Below are positions 17,758 to 25,811 of a stretch of DNA of 64,000 nt, in pieces. The notes below the pieces were generated by a model. It had not been told where the DNA came from and searched no databases. It worked only from the letters and a program-made list of their open reading frames with translations. The stretch is taken from positions 1 through 64,000 of the forward strand of contig NZ_JACIJN010000011.1 of the NCBI RefSeq assembly GCF_014199415.1. The letters are read 5' to 3'. Origin of the DNA: Sphingomonas endophytica (GTDB lineage Bacteria; Pseudomonadota; Alphaproteobacteria; Sphingomonadales; Sphingomonadaceae). The stretch's first letter is position 1, and the number at the start of each line of letters is the position of its first letter. Position numbers and translations under genes: made by a program.

Positions 17758-19826
17758 CAGCGCCTCCCGAAATGGCTGCCGCGGGGTTTGCCGGTCAGCG
17801 GATTGATCGCGCGCGACCGGGGCTTCGGTGGCGCGGGCGGCGGGCGCGCCGGCGGGCGGGCCGGCGGCGTGGTGGCATCGGGCTCGGCCGGGCCAGCGGG
17901 AGCGTCGACGTCGGGCAGGTCGGGCGCGGCAAGCCGCACGCCGGTCGCCTTCGTCCATTTGGCTGGCGACCAGCGATCGAGCCCAAGCGCATAGGCCGCG
18001 GCCCGCGCGTAGACGCGACAGTCGATCGCCTCGTTGCGGTCGCGGGTCTTCTGCCACTCGCGCTTGCTGAAGCCGGTGCGCTTGTTCTTCACCGTCACCA
18101 GCTGCTCGGCGACGAGCTGCTGGAGCCATTCCGCGTCGACGCCCTGCGGAAGGTGGATGTACCCGGGCGGATAGGGTTCGCCGTCGATCGGCTGGTCGAG
18201 CTTCAGCCAGTCATAGGTCTCGGACTTGAACAGCGACACCGCGACCGTCCAGAGCTGGACGCCGCGCTGCACCTTGGTGCCGCGGACGGTGACGTCGACC
18301 CATGTCGGCCCCATCACCGGCATCGCCGCGCTGAAGCTGCCAATCCCCTTGATCGCCATCACCACGCGCGGGTGACGCCGCGCCCAGGCGTAGACGCTGG
18401 TGGTCGAATAGCCGTCGCCGGTATCGATCGCGAGCTTCGACATCCGCAGCCGGCGGCCGGAAGGCGTGTCCCACTCCTCGGTCAGGAAAGCGTCGAGCTC
18501 CTTCCACACCTCGGCCTTGGCGGGATCGCCGTGGAAGACGCGCTGGTCGACCAGCACGCTGCGCAGCCCTTCGCCCCAGCCCCACACGCTCGCCTCGATG
18601 CGGTCGCGCTGCACGTCGGCGCCGACGGTGAGGCGGGCGACCCACTCCGGCGCTTCGCCCAAGGTCAGCTCCTGCGAACGCCGCTCGTAGAGCCGCTGCC
18701 AGTCGGGCGCCTCGCCCTTCTCGACCCACGTCTGCCCGAGCGCGGTGTTGGTCCAGACCTTGTAGGTCTCCGGCGTCTTGCGCGCCTCGAGGAAGGCGGT
18801 GACGGTGGATTGCAGCTTCACCCACGACGAATAGGCTTCCCAGACGTGGAAGCCCGCGATGCCGCGGAACGGGGCGGTGGCCCGCCACTCGCCCTTCAGC
18901 ACCGCGCCCCAGCGATCGGCATCGTCCCAGATGCAGCCGTTGTGCTCGCACACGTAATGCGCGGTTTCCGGCCGGTGGACGCCTGCCTTGGTCTTGTCCC
19001 AGCGGACCTGTTCCCACTTCAGCACCTGATGCGCGCCGCAATGCGGACACGGCACGAAGAAGAAGCGCTTGTCCGACTCCTCGAACTTGGCCTCGATGCG
19101 ACAGGCGCCGGCGATCGTCGGCGTCGATCCCGCCAGCTTGCGCCGGTTCCAGAAATTGTTGGTCCGCTTGTACGCCAGCCCGAGCGGATCGCCCTCGATC
19201 CCGGCCGACGCCGGGTAGCGGCTGACCTCGTCGGCGAGGATCACGCGCATCGGCCGCGACGCCAGCGACGACGGGCTGTTCGCGCCGACGATCACCAGCT
19301 GCCCGCCGGGGAAGCGCTTTTGCAGCAGCTTGTTGCCGCTGTCGCGCGACTTGGCCTCGGCGATCTTCACCCGCAGCCGCGGCGTGTCGCGCACCATCGG
19401 CGTCAGGCGATCGGTCGACCACGCCTCCGCCATGTCGAGCGTCGGCTGCATCACCATGATCGGTGATGGATCCTGGTCGATGAAATAGCCGACGATGTTG
19501 TTGATGATCTCGGTCCACCCGACCTGGGCGGACTTCATCACCACCACTTCCTCGATCAGCGGGTCGCTGACCGCGTCCATGATCCCGCGCTGGAACTCAG
19601 CCCGGCTCGTGTTCCACTGCCCGGGCTCGGCGCTTGCCTCGGGGCTGAGCTTGCGGTGCTGGTCCGCCCACTGGCTGACCGTCAGCCGAGGCGGCGGCGC
19701 GAACACCGGCCACCATGCCGTTGCTGCTTCCGCCAGCTCCTGCGTCGCGACCAGATGGTCCGCGATCGTCGGTGCCGATCGCCTGCGCGCCGACCGTGGT
19801 GCCCGCGAGCTCGGCGAGTGCTTCAT
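17757..19826 (-). CDS. Phage terminase large subunit, GpA family
   Basis: The 689-residue ATPase/nuclease resembles lambda GpA. It has an adapted Walker A (KSAQVGWTE at about residues 98-106), a Walker B-like VILADEVSRYP, a zinc-ribbon-like CPHC...C...C region, and a nuclease half with LAIDTGDG and further acidic residues. It cuts concatemeric DNA and pumps it through the portal. The C-terminal about 50 residues are Pro/Ala/Arg-rich. The annotated start (ATG 19826) lies 230 nt inside the small-subunit frame. The recognisable core begins near residue 46, so a later non-ATG start is possible. Confidence 0.92.
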   Translation of the reverse strand: MKHSPSSRAPRSARRRSAPTIADHLVATQELAEAATAWWPVFAPPPRLTVSQWADQHRKLSPEASAEPGQWNTSRAEFQRGIMDAVSDPLIEEVVVMKSAQVGWTEIINNIVGYFIDQDPSPIMVMQPTLDMAEAWSTDRLTPMVRDTPRLRVKIAEAKSRDSGNKLLQKRFPGGQLVIVGANSPSSLASRPMRVILADEVSRYPASAGIEGDPLGLAYKRTNNFWNRRKLAGSTPTIAGACRIEAKFEESDKRFFFVPCPHCGAHQVLKWEQVRWDKTKAGVHRPETAHYVCEHNGCIWDDADRWGAVLKGEWRATAPFRGIAGFHVWEAYSSWVKLQSTVTAFLEARKTPETYKVWTNTALGQTWVEKGEAPDWQRLYERRSQELTLGEAPEWVARLTVGADVQRDRIEASVWGWGEGLRSVLVDQRVFHGDPAKAEVWKELDAFLTEEWDTPSGRRLRMSKLAIDTGDGYSTTSVYAWARRHPRVVMAIKGIGSFSAAMPVMGPTWVDVTVRGTKVQRGVQLWTVAVSLFKSETYDWLKLDQPIDGEPYPPGYIHLPQGVDAEWLQQLVAEQLVTVKNKRTGFSKREWQKTRDRNEAIDCRVYARAAAYALGLDRWSPAKWTKATGVRLAAPDLPDVDAPAGPAEPDATTPPARPPARPPPAPPKPRSRAINPLTGKPRGSHFGRR

Positions 19827-20232
19827 GCACGAGCTCCGTCAGCTTCTCCTGGATCGCGACCGGCGACTTCATCGACGAGATCGCCGGGGCGGACTTGCTG
19901 GGCAGCGACAGCAGCCGGGCGCGGACGCGGGCGAACGCGCCCTGCACGGCGAGGTTGACCAGCGCGCTGGGCAGCAGCTCGCGGCGCCGTTCGGCGTTGC
20001 GCATCGCCGCCTCGTCGGCTTTCTCCGCCGCGAGCCGCGCCTTGTGCTGGTCGATCGCCTTGCCCTTGCCGGCGATCGCGTTGGCGCTGGTCCAGGCCGC
20101 GACGAACTCGGCGAGCGTCGCGCCGTCGCCGGGGAGATCGCCCTTGGCGCGCAGATCGGAGATCCAGCGGCTCGACTTGCCGAAAAGCGCCGCCACTTCA
20201 GTGAGCGTGGGCCTGTAACCGGCCAAATCCAT
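19597..20232 (-). CDS. Terminase small subunit, Nu1-like
   Basis: The 211-residue product opens with a winged-helix DNA-binding segment typical of Nu1 (TLTEVAALFGKSSRWISDLRAKGDLP), followed by a basic helical region (AEKADEAAMRNAERRRELLP) and a helical assembly region. It would recognise the packaging site and recruit the large subunit. The last 75 or so residues overlap the large-subunit gene by 230 nt and are of low complexity, so the true functional part may end earlier. Confidence 0.8.
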   Translation of the reverse strand: MDLAGYRPTLTEVAALFGKSSRWISDLRAKGDLPGDGATLAEFVAAWTSANAIAGKGKAIDQHKARLAAEKADEAAMRNAERRRELLPSALVNLAVQGAFARVRARLLSLPSKSAPAISSMKSPVAIQEKLTELVHEALAELAGTTVGAQAIGTDDRGPSGRDAGAGGSSNGMVAGVRAAASADGQPVGGPAPQAQPRGKRRARAVEHEPG

Positions 20233-20405
20233 GGGATTAGCCCCCCCATGATGATGAAGTGCGCAATTTAGCTGTGCCTAGCGCGAAGCCGCGCCTTCGC
20301 CCCGCGCATAGCGGCCGCGCCGGGAAGGACCCGAAGGGTGGGGGAGGGGGCGATCGTCCGGACAGAGAGATGCCGCGAAATTGCAGCGGGATAGGGGAGG
20401 GCGCG
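20233..20405. other. Intergenic gap between DUF3164 gene and small terminase
   Basis: This 173-nt stretch separates the regulatory block from the packaging block. It includes a GC-rich inverted repeat (GCGAAG...CTTCGC at about 20,281-20,298) and purine-rich runs. A packaging (cos/pac) site or a late promoter would be expected near here, but neither can be identified from sequence alone. Confidence 0.35.
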
Positions 20406-21047
20406 TCAAACGGCTGAGATATCGAGCGGGATCGCACGCCACGCCGCGTCGGGCGCGTTGCGCTCGTAGAACCGCACGTAGGACCGCGACCCGATCACGC
20501 GAATGCTCTCGCGGATCGCGTTCATGGCGCGCTGCCAGCGCTCGTCGGCGATCTCGACCCGCAGCAGCATGAACAGCTCGGCGCGGTTGATCTGGCCTTC
20601 CTTGTCGACCGAGAAGACGCGATTGACCAGCGCGCGCAGCTCGGCCCCGCTGCCCGCCGCCCACTCGGCCAGGCACTCATCGATCAGCGCCTTCGCCGCT
20701 TGCAGCTCCGGCCCGAACTCGAGAATGTCGGACACCTGCACCTGCACCTTGCGACAGCCGTCGTAGGAGGTGAGCGTGACGTTGCCCTTCTTGCCGCCGA
20801 TCGCCGCGTCATACTCCTGCGCGAGCAGCGCCTGAAACTCGCCGACGCTGTTGAAAGCCGCCGCCTTGAACCGCGCCAGCCGCGCCGACAGCGCCGCCGC
20901 GGCGTCGGTGGTCTTGCGCACCAGCTCGTCCATCAGCAGATCGGTGGCCTTCACGGTGGACAGCGGCACCAGCGCGCCCTTGGCGTCGCGCAGGTACGGC
21001 TGACCGGCGACGTCGATCGCGGCCGGATGCGCGCGCTGCGCGGTCAC
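20406..21047 (-). CDS. DUF3164 family phage protein
   Basis: The 213-residue protein matches DUF3164, a family common in the early region of Mu-like transposable phages and related prophages. It starts with a recognisable block (GQPYLRDAKGALVPLSTVKATDLLMDELV, spanning residues about 15-43), then a helical segment, a YDGCRKVQVQ strand and a helical C-terminus. Its molecular role is not established. Here it lies upstream of the packaging genes although no transposase is visible, which hints at a mosaic phage. It overlaps the next small gene by ATGA. Confidence 0.75.
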   Translation of the reverse strand: MTAQRAHPAAIDVAGQPYLRDAKGALVPLSTVKATDLLMDELVRKTTDAAAALSARLARFKAAAFNSVGEFQALLAQEYDAAIGGKKGNVTLTSYDGCRKVQVQVSDILEFGPELQAAKALIDECLAEWAAGSGAELRALVNRVFSVDKEGQINRAELFMLLRVEIADERWQRAMNAIRESIRVIGSRSYVRFYERNAPDAAWRAIPLDISAV

Positions 21048-21205
21048 GCGGCGATGCTCGGCGGCACGACCGCGACGATCGGCGCGACCGGCGTCGAGGC
21101 GACCGCGGGCAGCTGCGCCGCCCAGGCGCGCAGCGTGGCGAGCGGCACGCCGACCAGCGCATTGCCCGGGTTGGGCGAGGCGAGGATGTCGGCCAGCGTC
21201 TTCAT
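21044..21205 (-). CDS. Small phage protein, 53 residues
   Basis: This short gene starts at ATG 21205, overlapping the upstream stop by one base, and ends overlapping the DUF3164 start as ATGA. The product begins MKTLADILASPNPGNALVGV and has a Trp/Leu-rich helix, then a Val/Pro-rich tail. Double overlap and coding-like composition support a real gene. Function unknown. Confidence 0.5.
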   Translation of the reverse strand: MKTLADILASPNPGNALVGVPLATLRAWAAQLPAVASTPVAPIVAVVPPSIAA

Positions 21206-21498
21206 CAGAACATCGCTCCCTTCCCGTCGGCGGTGACGAACAGCGGGGCCGCGCGCGGGGTCGGCGAGCGGAAGACCGCGCGCAGGTCGCGCGCGATGAC
21301 GGTCGCCGTTTCCTCGAGCTCGTCGAAGTCGGCGGTGGAAGTTGCCAGCCGCGCCCGGTGGATCAGCTCGTCGAAGCGCGGTGTGAAGCGTTCGAGCTGA
21401 TCGGCCACGGTCGGGCGCGGCCGTAGCGCGGCGCGGGGGACGCGGCGCTGCTGCGCGGGGAGGCGGTTCACCGGGGGATGGGGCATGGCGGCCTCCAC
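21205..21498 (-). CDS. Small phage protein, 97 residues
   Basis: The N-terminal 30 residues are basic and Pro/Arg-rich and the remainder is helical (DQLERFTPRFDELIHRARLA, then DFDELEETATVIARDLRAV). An alternative start is the Met at residue 5 (21486). It is coupled to the following 53-residue gene by a one-base overlap. No family was recognised. Location among regulators suggests an early accessory protein. Confidence 0.5.
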   Translation of the reverse strand: MEAAMPHPPVNRLPAQQRRVPRAALRPRPTVADQLERFTPRFDELIHRARLATSTADFDELEETATVIARDLRAVFRSPTPRAAPLFVTADGKGAMF

Positions 21499-21623
21499 GG
21501 AAAAGCCGGTCGGCGCGGGGCGCGGCGGGCTTCGGGCGTAGTTGTGGCGGGGTCGTTCGTGCCGTCGTCACGACCGTTTCGCACCGTGCCCTTGCGGGCA
21601 CTGCCCACAAGGGCACCCCTTGG

Positions 21624-22238
21624 TCAGCGGGCGCGACCCCATTGGTCGAGCGCGTCGACCAGCAGCCGCCGCGCACGGCGATCGGACATGCGCCACCGCC
21701 GCGCAGCGGTGCCCAGCGCCATGCCGTCGACAATGATCGCCAGCATCATCGCGGCAAAGGGGCCGACGCGCGCGCGCCAGTCGGTGTAGCGCCGCTCCAG
21801 AATGACCGCGGCAATGCGCTCGGCCGCCGCGGCGTTCGCACCGCCGCCTGACCCGCGCGGCTCGAGCCTCGCGGTGCGCACCGCCACATCGGCCGTGATG
21901 CGTTCGTGCGCGGCGACGATCAGCTCGGCCGCGGCCGCCTGGTGCGCGTCGATCGCGCCCGAGCGTTGCAGCCGGGCGAGCGTGCCGTCGATCTTCGCGG
22001 CCGCTGCCGCGCGGGCGTGGGTCTCGGGCGTGCCCTGCTTGTGCGACCAGTCCTCGCGCAGCTGGACGCGCTCCTCGATCCCCGGGGCGAGCCGGATGAT
22101 TGGCGCTTTGGTCTTCTTGCGTTTGCTGGTCAGCTTGCGGCGCGGCCGCGGCGCGCCCAGCACCAGATGCGTGATGCGCTGCTGCTCGCGCTCGGCGGCG
22201 CTAAAGGCGGGCAGCGCCGCCGCATTCCGATCCGTCAT
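21624..22238 (-). CDS. Phage DNA-binding regulator, HTH at C-terminus
   Basis: The 204-residue protein has a basic N-terminal segment (KLTSKRKKTKAP), a helical middle rich in Ala/Glu, and a C-terminal helix-turn-helix-like part (MALGTAARRWRMSDRRARRLLVDALDQWG). It resembles late-gene or antitermination-type regulators of phages, and loosely the DUF6456 helix bundle. It starts at ATG 22238, inside the end of the LexA-like gene (38-nt overlap). A role in switching on the downstream packaging/structural operon is inferred from position. Confidence 0.6.
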   Translation of the reverse strand: MTDRNAAALPAFSAAEREQQRITHLVLGAPRPRRKLTSKRKKTKAPIIRLAPGIEERVQLREDWSHKQGTPETHARAAAAAKIDGTLARLQRSGAIDAHQAAAAELIVAAHERITADVAVRTARLEPRGSGGGANAAAAERIAAVILERRYTDWRARVGPFAAMMLAIIVDGMALGTAARRWRMSDRRARRLLVDALDQWGRAR

Positions 22239-22611
22239 GATGGTCCCCGGCTGATTTGTCCGGGACCTGCGCGAGGATCGCGATGAAGGGCAGATGACCT
22301 TGAGGGCACGGCTCGGCAACACTGACGACCAGCCCTTCGCGCCGCAGCTCCTCGATCACTAGCGCGCGCGTGAGCCCGGGAATGCTGATGCCGCGCTGCG
22401 CGCCAGGAACGCGCTCAATCGCCTTCGCAGCGGTGAGCTGGTGAACCAGCGCCTTCGCACGCGTCTTGCTGACGCCGAGCGCGACCCGGATGTTCTCGAT
22501 CGATGGGCTATGACCGTGGCGCACGATGTACGAGCGGATGAACTCATACGCCTCCTGTCGCCGGCCTGCGGGGCGGCCACCTTCGACAGTCAACGCGATC
22601 GGAGCACCCAT
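22201..22611 (-). CDS. LexA-type winged-helix DNA-binding protein
   Basis: Residues about 15-75 of this 136-residue protein form a LexA N-terminal-like winged helix (RRQEAYEFIRSYIVRHGHSP, SIENIRVALGVSKTRAKALVHQL, then a wing ending RGISIPG). The serine peptidase half of LexA is absent, so self-cleavage is not expected. It is the first gene of the leftward phage operon and could control it. Only 9 nt separate a TACTAT box (22626-22621, minus strand) from the ATG, with no ribosome site, so a leaderless transcript is possible. A longer frame to 22728 lacks support. Confidence 0.65.
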   Translation of the reverse strand: MGAPIALTVEGGRPAGRRQEAYEFIRSYIVRHGHSPSIENIRVALGVSKTRAKALVHQLTAAKAIERVPGAQRGISIPGLTRALVIEELRREGLVVSVAEPCPQGHLPFIAILAQVPDKSAGDHHDGSECGGAARL

Positions 22612-22665
22612 GTGCGGAACATAGTAGGATTTCCGATGAGCTGAAAGTGAGGCTCGGGGGAACAA

Positions 22666-22686
22666 AGGCGGAGGAACCCTCCGCCT
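22666..22686. repeat. GGCGGAG palindrome, copy A
   Basis: A perfect 9-bp inverted repeat, AGGCGGAGG (22666-22674), 3-nt loop, CCTCCGCCT (22678-22686), lies between the phage regulator start and a small membrane gene. It is one of five related copies in the window. The right flank continues CGGTTGGC, similar to the flanks of copies B-D. Confidence 0.7.
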
Positions 22687-22771
22687 CGGTTGGCTTCTCG
22701 CCTCGGCGCAGACGCCGTACGACGGCAATTGTACCCGCCGGATACCCGCAAAGCTGCTGACCGGTGTCGCC

Positions 22772-22927
22772 TCAGCCGCAGCGATACTCGCAGAAAGAAA
22801 ACACGATATAAAAGACGTAGAGGATTGGTAGGCTGGCCAGAAGCAAGCAGCCCCAACCTAGCGCCTTGTAGACCGGCTCCGGCTCTTCGCTCCAGCGGGG
22901 TGGAACTGGTTGCTGATCGTCGTCCAT
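22772..22927 (-). CDS. Small single-span membrane protein, 51 residues
   Basis: From ATG 22927 the product reads as an acidic, Pro-rich head (MDDDQQPVPPRWSEEPEPVY), a strongly hydrophobic span (about residues 24-44) and a short tail with two cysteines. The clear membrane segment and clean N-terminus suggest a real small gene rather than the longer frame from 23113. No family is recognised. It is followed by palindrome copy A. Confidence 0.45.
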   Translation of the reverse strand: MDDDQQPVPPRWSEEPEPVYKALGWGCLLLASLPILYVFYIVFSFCEYRCG

Positions 22928-23158
22928 GCGGTGGCGTACAGGGTAAGACGGGATCTTGCGACGGCAATTAGCGATCACGTTCAGCGAGGCGGAGATACCC
23001 TTCGCCTCAGTGCCGCAGGTGTTTCCTCGCACGCCCCTCGCAAGCCAAGTTGTACCCTTTGAACATCTGCACGGCGAAGACAGGCACTTGAGGCAATTCA
23101 GTCGAGCGCTCAAGAAAGGTGCGGCGCATCTCGTTAATGCGCCTTAGGGGGGGCGAGC

Positions 23159-24442
23159 ATGCATCGGACGACCATCGGGATCATAGCGGCGCTGCTTGTC
23201 GCCGCGCCAGCGGTTGCGCGCGACGGCAGCCTGCTGATCCGGAACGCTCGTGTGTTCGACGGCGCGCGGATGCTGGGCTCGCGCGACGTGCTCGTTCAAG
23301 CGGGCCGGATTACTGCGGTAGCCCGCCACATCCACGCCCCAAGCGGTATTGAGGTCGTCGATGCCAAACGACGGGTGTTAATACCAGGGCTGATCGACGG
23401 GCATGTCCATGTCTTTCCCGGCGCACAGGCCGATGCGCTTCGGTTCGGCGTGACGACGTTGTTCGACATGTACTCTCTTTCCGATCAGCCGACCATTGAG
23501 CGCTGGCGCAAGCAGCGAGCCTTTGACGGCGAAGTGGGAGAGGCCGATACGTACACTGCGGCGATCGGTGCCACGCCTCCGGGCGGCCACCCTACCGAAT
23601 TGATGAAAGATCTTCCCTCAGAGGTGCCTGCTCCGCCGACGCTTGCGTCGGAGGATGACGCGGACGCTTTCATGCGTGCGCGGGTGGCGGGCGGCTCGGA
23701 CTACATCAAGGTGGTTCAGGATGATGGATCCCGCCCCGGCGAAGGTCCAAGTCTTTCCGCGTTCTCACCCGCTCGCTTTGCTACGGTGATGGCCGCGGCC
23801 AAGGCAACAGGGAAGCGTGTTGTTGTTCACGTGCAACGACTGGCTGATGCGAAGCTGGCGGTTGAGAACGGCGCGGATGCGCTAGAGCACGCGGTGTGCG
23901 ATCAGCTGATCGGTCAGGCGTTCGCCAAAGCTATGAAGCGTAAGGGCGTAGCTCAGACCGCGACGCTCGCCACCTATGCAGGACTGGCTGGTCTTAATGA
24001 CGCGCAGACCTTGGCCGACGATCCCGAGATTGCTCCCTATCTGTCTGCGCAACAGCGCGGCATGCTAGGATTGATCTGGAAGCAGCCCCGCGCGAACGAT
24101 TACAAAATCGCCCGTGCCAACGTAGGGCGACTGGCGCGATCGGGGGTCACGATGATCGCGGGCACCGATGCGCCCAATCCCACGACCTCGTTTGGACCGT
24201 CGCTTCACCTAGAATTGTTGTTTCTGGTTCAAGCGGGGCTGACGCCTACACAAGCGCTGATCTCGGCCACCTCCGCCCCAGCGTCGTTCTTCCACGCTGA
24301 CGATCGCGGACGCATCGCACCAGGGCGAAAGGCAGACATGTTGCTGCTGGACGGCGATCCAACCAGCGACATCACTGCAACTCGGCGTATTCGGCTGATG
24401 TGGAAGAACGGCTACGCTGTCTCGCGAAAGCCGTCCCAGTAG
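23159..24442 (+). CDS. Secreted metal-dependent amidohydrolase
   Basis: The 427-residue protein has a Sec signal peptide (residues 1-20, cleavage near AVARDG) and an amidohydrolase TIM barrel of the imidazolonepropionase-like group. Metal ligands are visible as GLIDGHVHVF, VVVHVQ, ALEHAVCD and AGTDAP, and the C-terminal barrel-closing segment ends ADMLLLDGDPTSDI. Substrate is unknown. Relatives hydrolyse cyclic amides or dipeptides (prolidase-like). Export to the periplasm fits nutrient scavenging. The stop is followed at once by a 14-bp palindrome. Confidence 0.85.
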   Translation: MHRTTIGIIAALLVAAPAVARDGSLLIRNARVFDGARMLGSRDVLVQAGRITAVARHIHAPSGIEVVDAKRRVLIPGLIDGHVHVFPGAQADALRFGVTTLFDMYSLSDQPTIERWRKQRAFDGEVGEADTYTAAIGATPPGGHPTELMKDLPSEVPAPPTLASEDDADAFMRARVAGGSDYIKVVQDDGSRPGEGPSLSAFSPARFATVMAAAKATGKRVVVHVQRLADAKLAVENGADALEHAVCDQLIGQAFAKAMKRKGVAQTATLATYAGLAGLNDAQTLADDPEIAPYLSAQQRGMLGLIWKQPRANDYKIARANVGRLARSGVTMIAGTDAPNPTTSFGPSLHLELLFLVQAGLTPTQALISATSAPASFFHADDRGRIAPGRKADMLLLDGDPTSDITATRRIRLMWKNGYAVSRKPSQ

Positions 24443-24446
24443 CAAG

Positions 24447-24477
24447 CACCGAGGCGGAGGCGTCCTCCGCCTCGGTG
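24447..24477. repeat. GGCGGAG palindrome, copy B
   Basis: A perfect 14-bp inverted repeat with a 3-nt loop: CACCGAGGCGGAGG (24447-24460) and CCTCCGCCTCGGTG (24464-24477), 5 nt after the amidohydrolase stop. It is the best-conserved copy of the family. It is not followed by a T-tract on either strand, so it does not look like a standard intrinsic terminator. Confidence 0.75.
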
Positions 24478-24743
24478 ACGAATTGCCCTCGAGGCCGAGC
24501 GCAAAGGCGAGCATTTCATACCCCTGTGGTACCCGCATGTCCGCCCCGCTTTTACCCGAAAGCCGTCGCTCCAGAGGGTTTGATTGATCCGGCGAACAGT
24601 CGCTTGCTCCTCAAGCCCGAATAGATCCCTCACCTTGCGCGATCATCGCGTCCACCCCAACTATGCTGCAACGCACAATGATCGCGTGCGCGGCAGTCGC
24701 ATCCTCGGTCTACGGCTCCTCACTGCCAGCAAGGAGCAACGCC

Positions 24744-25811
24744 ATGCGCTCGATATCCGACACGATCGCTCGCTTACGGAAGCTGTCACCCTCCACGCTG
24801 CAGGCCGCCGGGCGGAGCAACAACCTCACGTCAGTTGATGATTGCGGCACAAATCCCGGCGCCTTGCGCGCTATGCTGCACGTGCCACCGGGCCTCTCGC
24901 CCCAAGCTCCGCTGGTCGTTGTACTGCACGGGTGCACGCAGACAGCTGCGACTTACGACAATGGATCGGGCTGGTCTGAGCTCGCCGAGCGGTTTGGCTT
25001 CGCGGTGTTGTTTCCCGAACAGCAGCGAGCGAACAACCCCAACCTCTGCTTCAACTGGTTTTCGCCCGATGACGTGCGTCGCGGTAGCGGCGAGGTTGAG
25101 TCGATCCGCGAGATGATCGTCGATACGGTCAAACGCCACGAGCTTAACCCGGCTCGGGTTTTCGTCACTGGCTTGTCGGCGGGCGGGGCGATGGCCTCGG
25201 CGATGCTGGCCTGTCATCCCGAGCTCTTCGCCGGCGGCGCGATCATCGCCGGATTGCCGTTTGGCTCCGCACGCGGCGTGACCGAGGCGCTGGAACGGAT
25301 GCGCGGACGCGGCCATGATCGCGCGAGCCTTGGCGAGCGGGTACGTGCGGCATCGCCGCATTGCGGTCCCTGGCCCGCCGTGTCCGTCTGGCACGGCAAC
25401 AGCGACGCAACGGTTGACGCGGTCAATGCCGCGATGATCGTCGACCAATGGCGCGAGCTCCATGGCGTCGACGAGCCCGACACGACCGAGCGGGTTGCGG
25501 GGAACGTCCATCGAATCTGGCGAGACGCGGCCGGTCGCGCCGTGATCGAGGAGTACCTGGTCGCAGGCATGGGACACGGCACTCCGTTGGCGACGCACGG
25601 CGACGAGGCCTGCGGATCACCCGGCGCGCACATGCTCGATGCCGGCATCTCTTCCACCTATCGTATTGCGGCGGCGTGGGGCATCGTTCCAGCGGTGGCG
25701 CCACCCCGGCCGGTAAAGGCGTTCGTTGCCGCACCCGCGTCGCCTGTGCGCCAGGACGTGGCGGCGACGATCAACGACTCGCTGCGCGCCGCCGGGTTGA
25801 TCAAGCCATGA
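24744..25811 (+). CDS. PHB depolymerase-family esterase
   Basis: The 355-residue alpha/beta hydrolase resembles the poly(3-hydroxybutyrate) depolymerase/feruloyl esterase family (LpqC-like). It has an oxyanion loop LHGCTQTA, the lipase box GLSAGG (catalytic Ser), WHGNSDATV (Asp) and GMGHGTP (His). ATG 24744 is chosen because AAGGAG lies 7 nt upstream. A frame to 24663 adds a non-conserved N-terminus. Relatives hydrolyse short polyester or aryl esters. No signal peptide is evident from this start. The stop overlaps the transglutaminase start (ATGA), so the two are co-translated. Confidence 0.82.
   Translation: MRSISDTIARLRKLSPSTLQAAGRSNNLTSVDDCGTNPGALRAMLHVPPGLSPQAPLVVVLHGCTQTAATYDNGSGWSELAERFGFAVLFPEQQRANNPNLCFNWFSPDDVRRGSGEVESIREMIVDTVKRHELNPARVFVTGLSAGGAMASAMLACHPELFAGGAIIAGLPFGSARGVTEALERMRGRGHDRASLGERVRAASPHCGPWPAVSVWHGNSDATVDAVNAAMIVDQWRELHGVDEPDTTERVAGNVHRIWRDAAGRAVIEEYLVAGMGHGTPLATHGDEACGSPGAHMLDAGISSTYRIAAAWGIVPAVAPPRPVKAFVAAPASPVRQDVAATINDSLRAAGLIKP

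Noticed and set aside
1-22611. Gene transfer agent instead of a prophage
   Set aside because: Terminase small subunit, gpW and lambda/Mu-type head genes plus nearby phage regulators fit a phage. The gene order and the protease-capsid fusion differ from the alphaproteobacterial GTA cluster.
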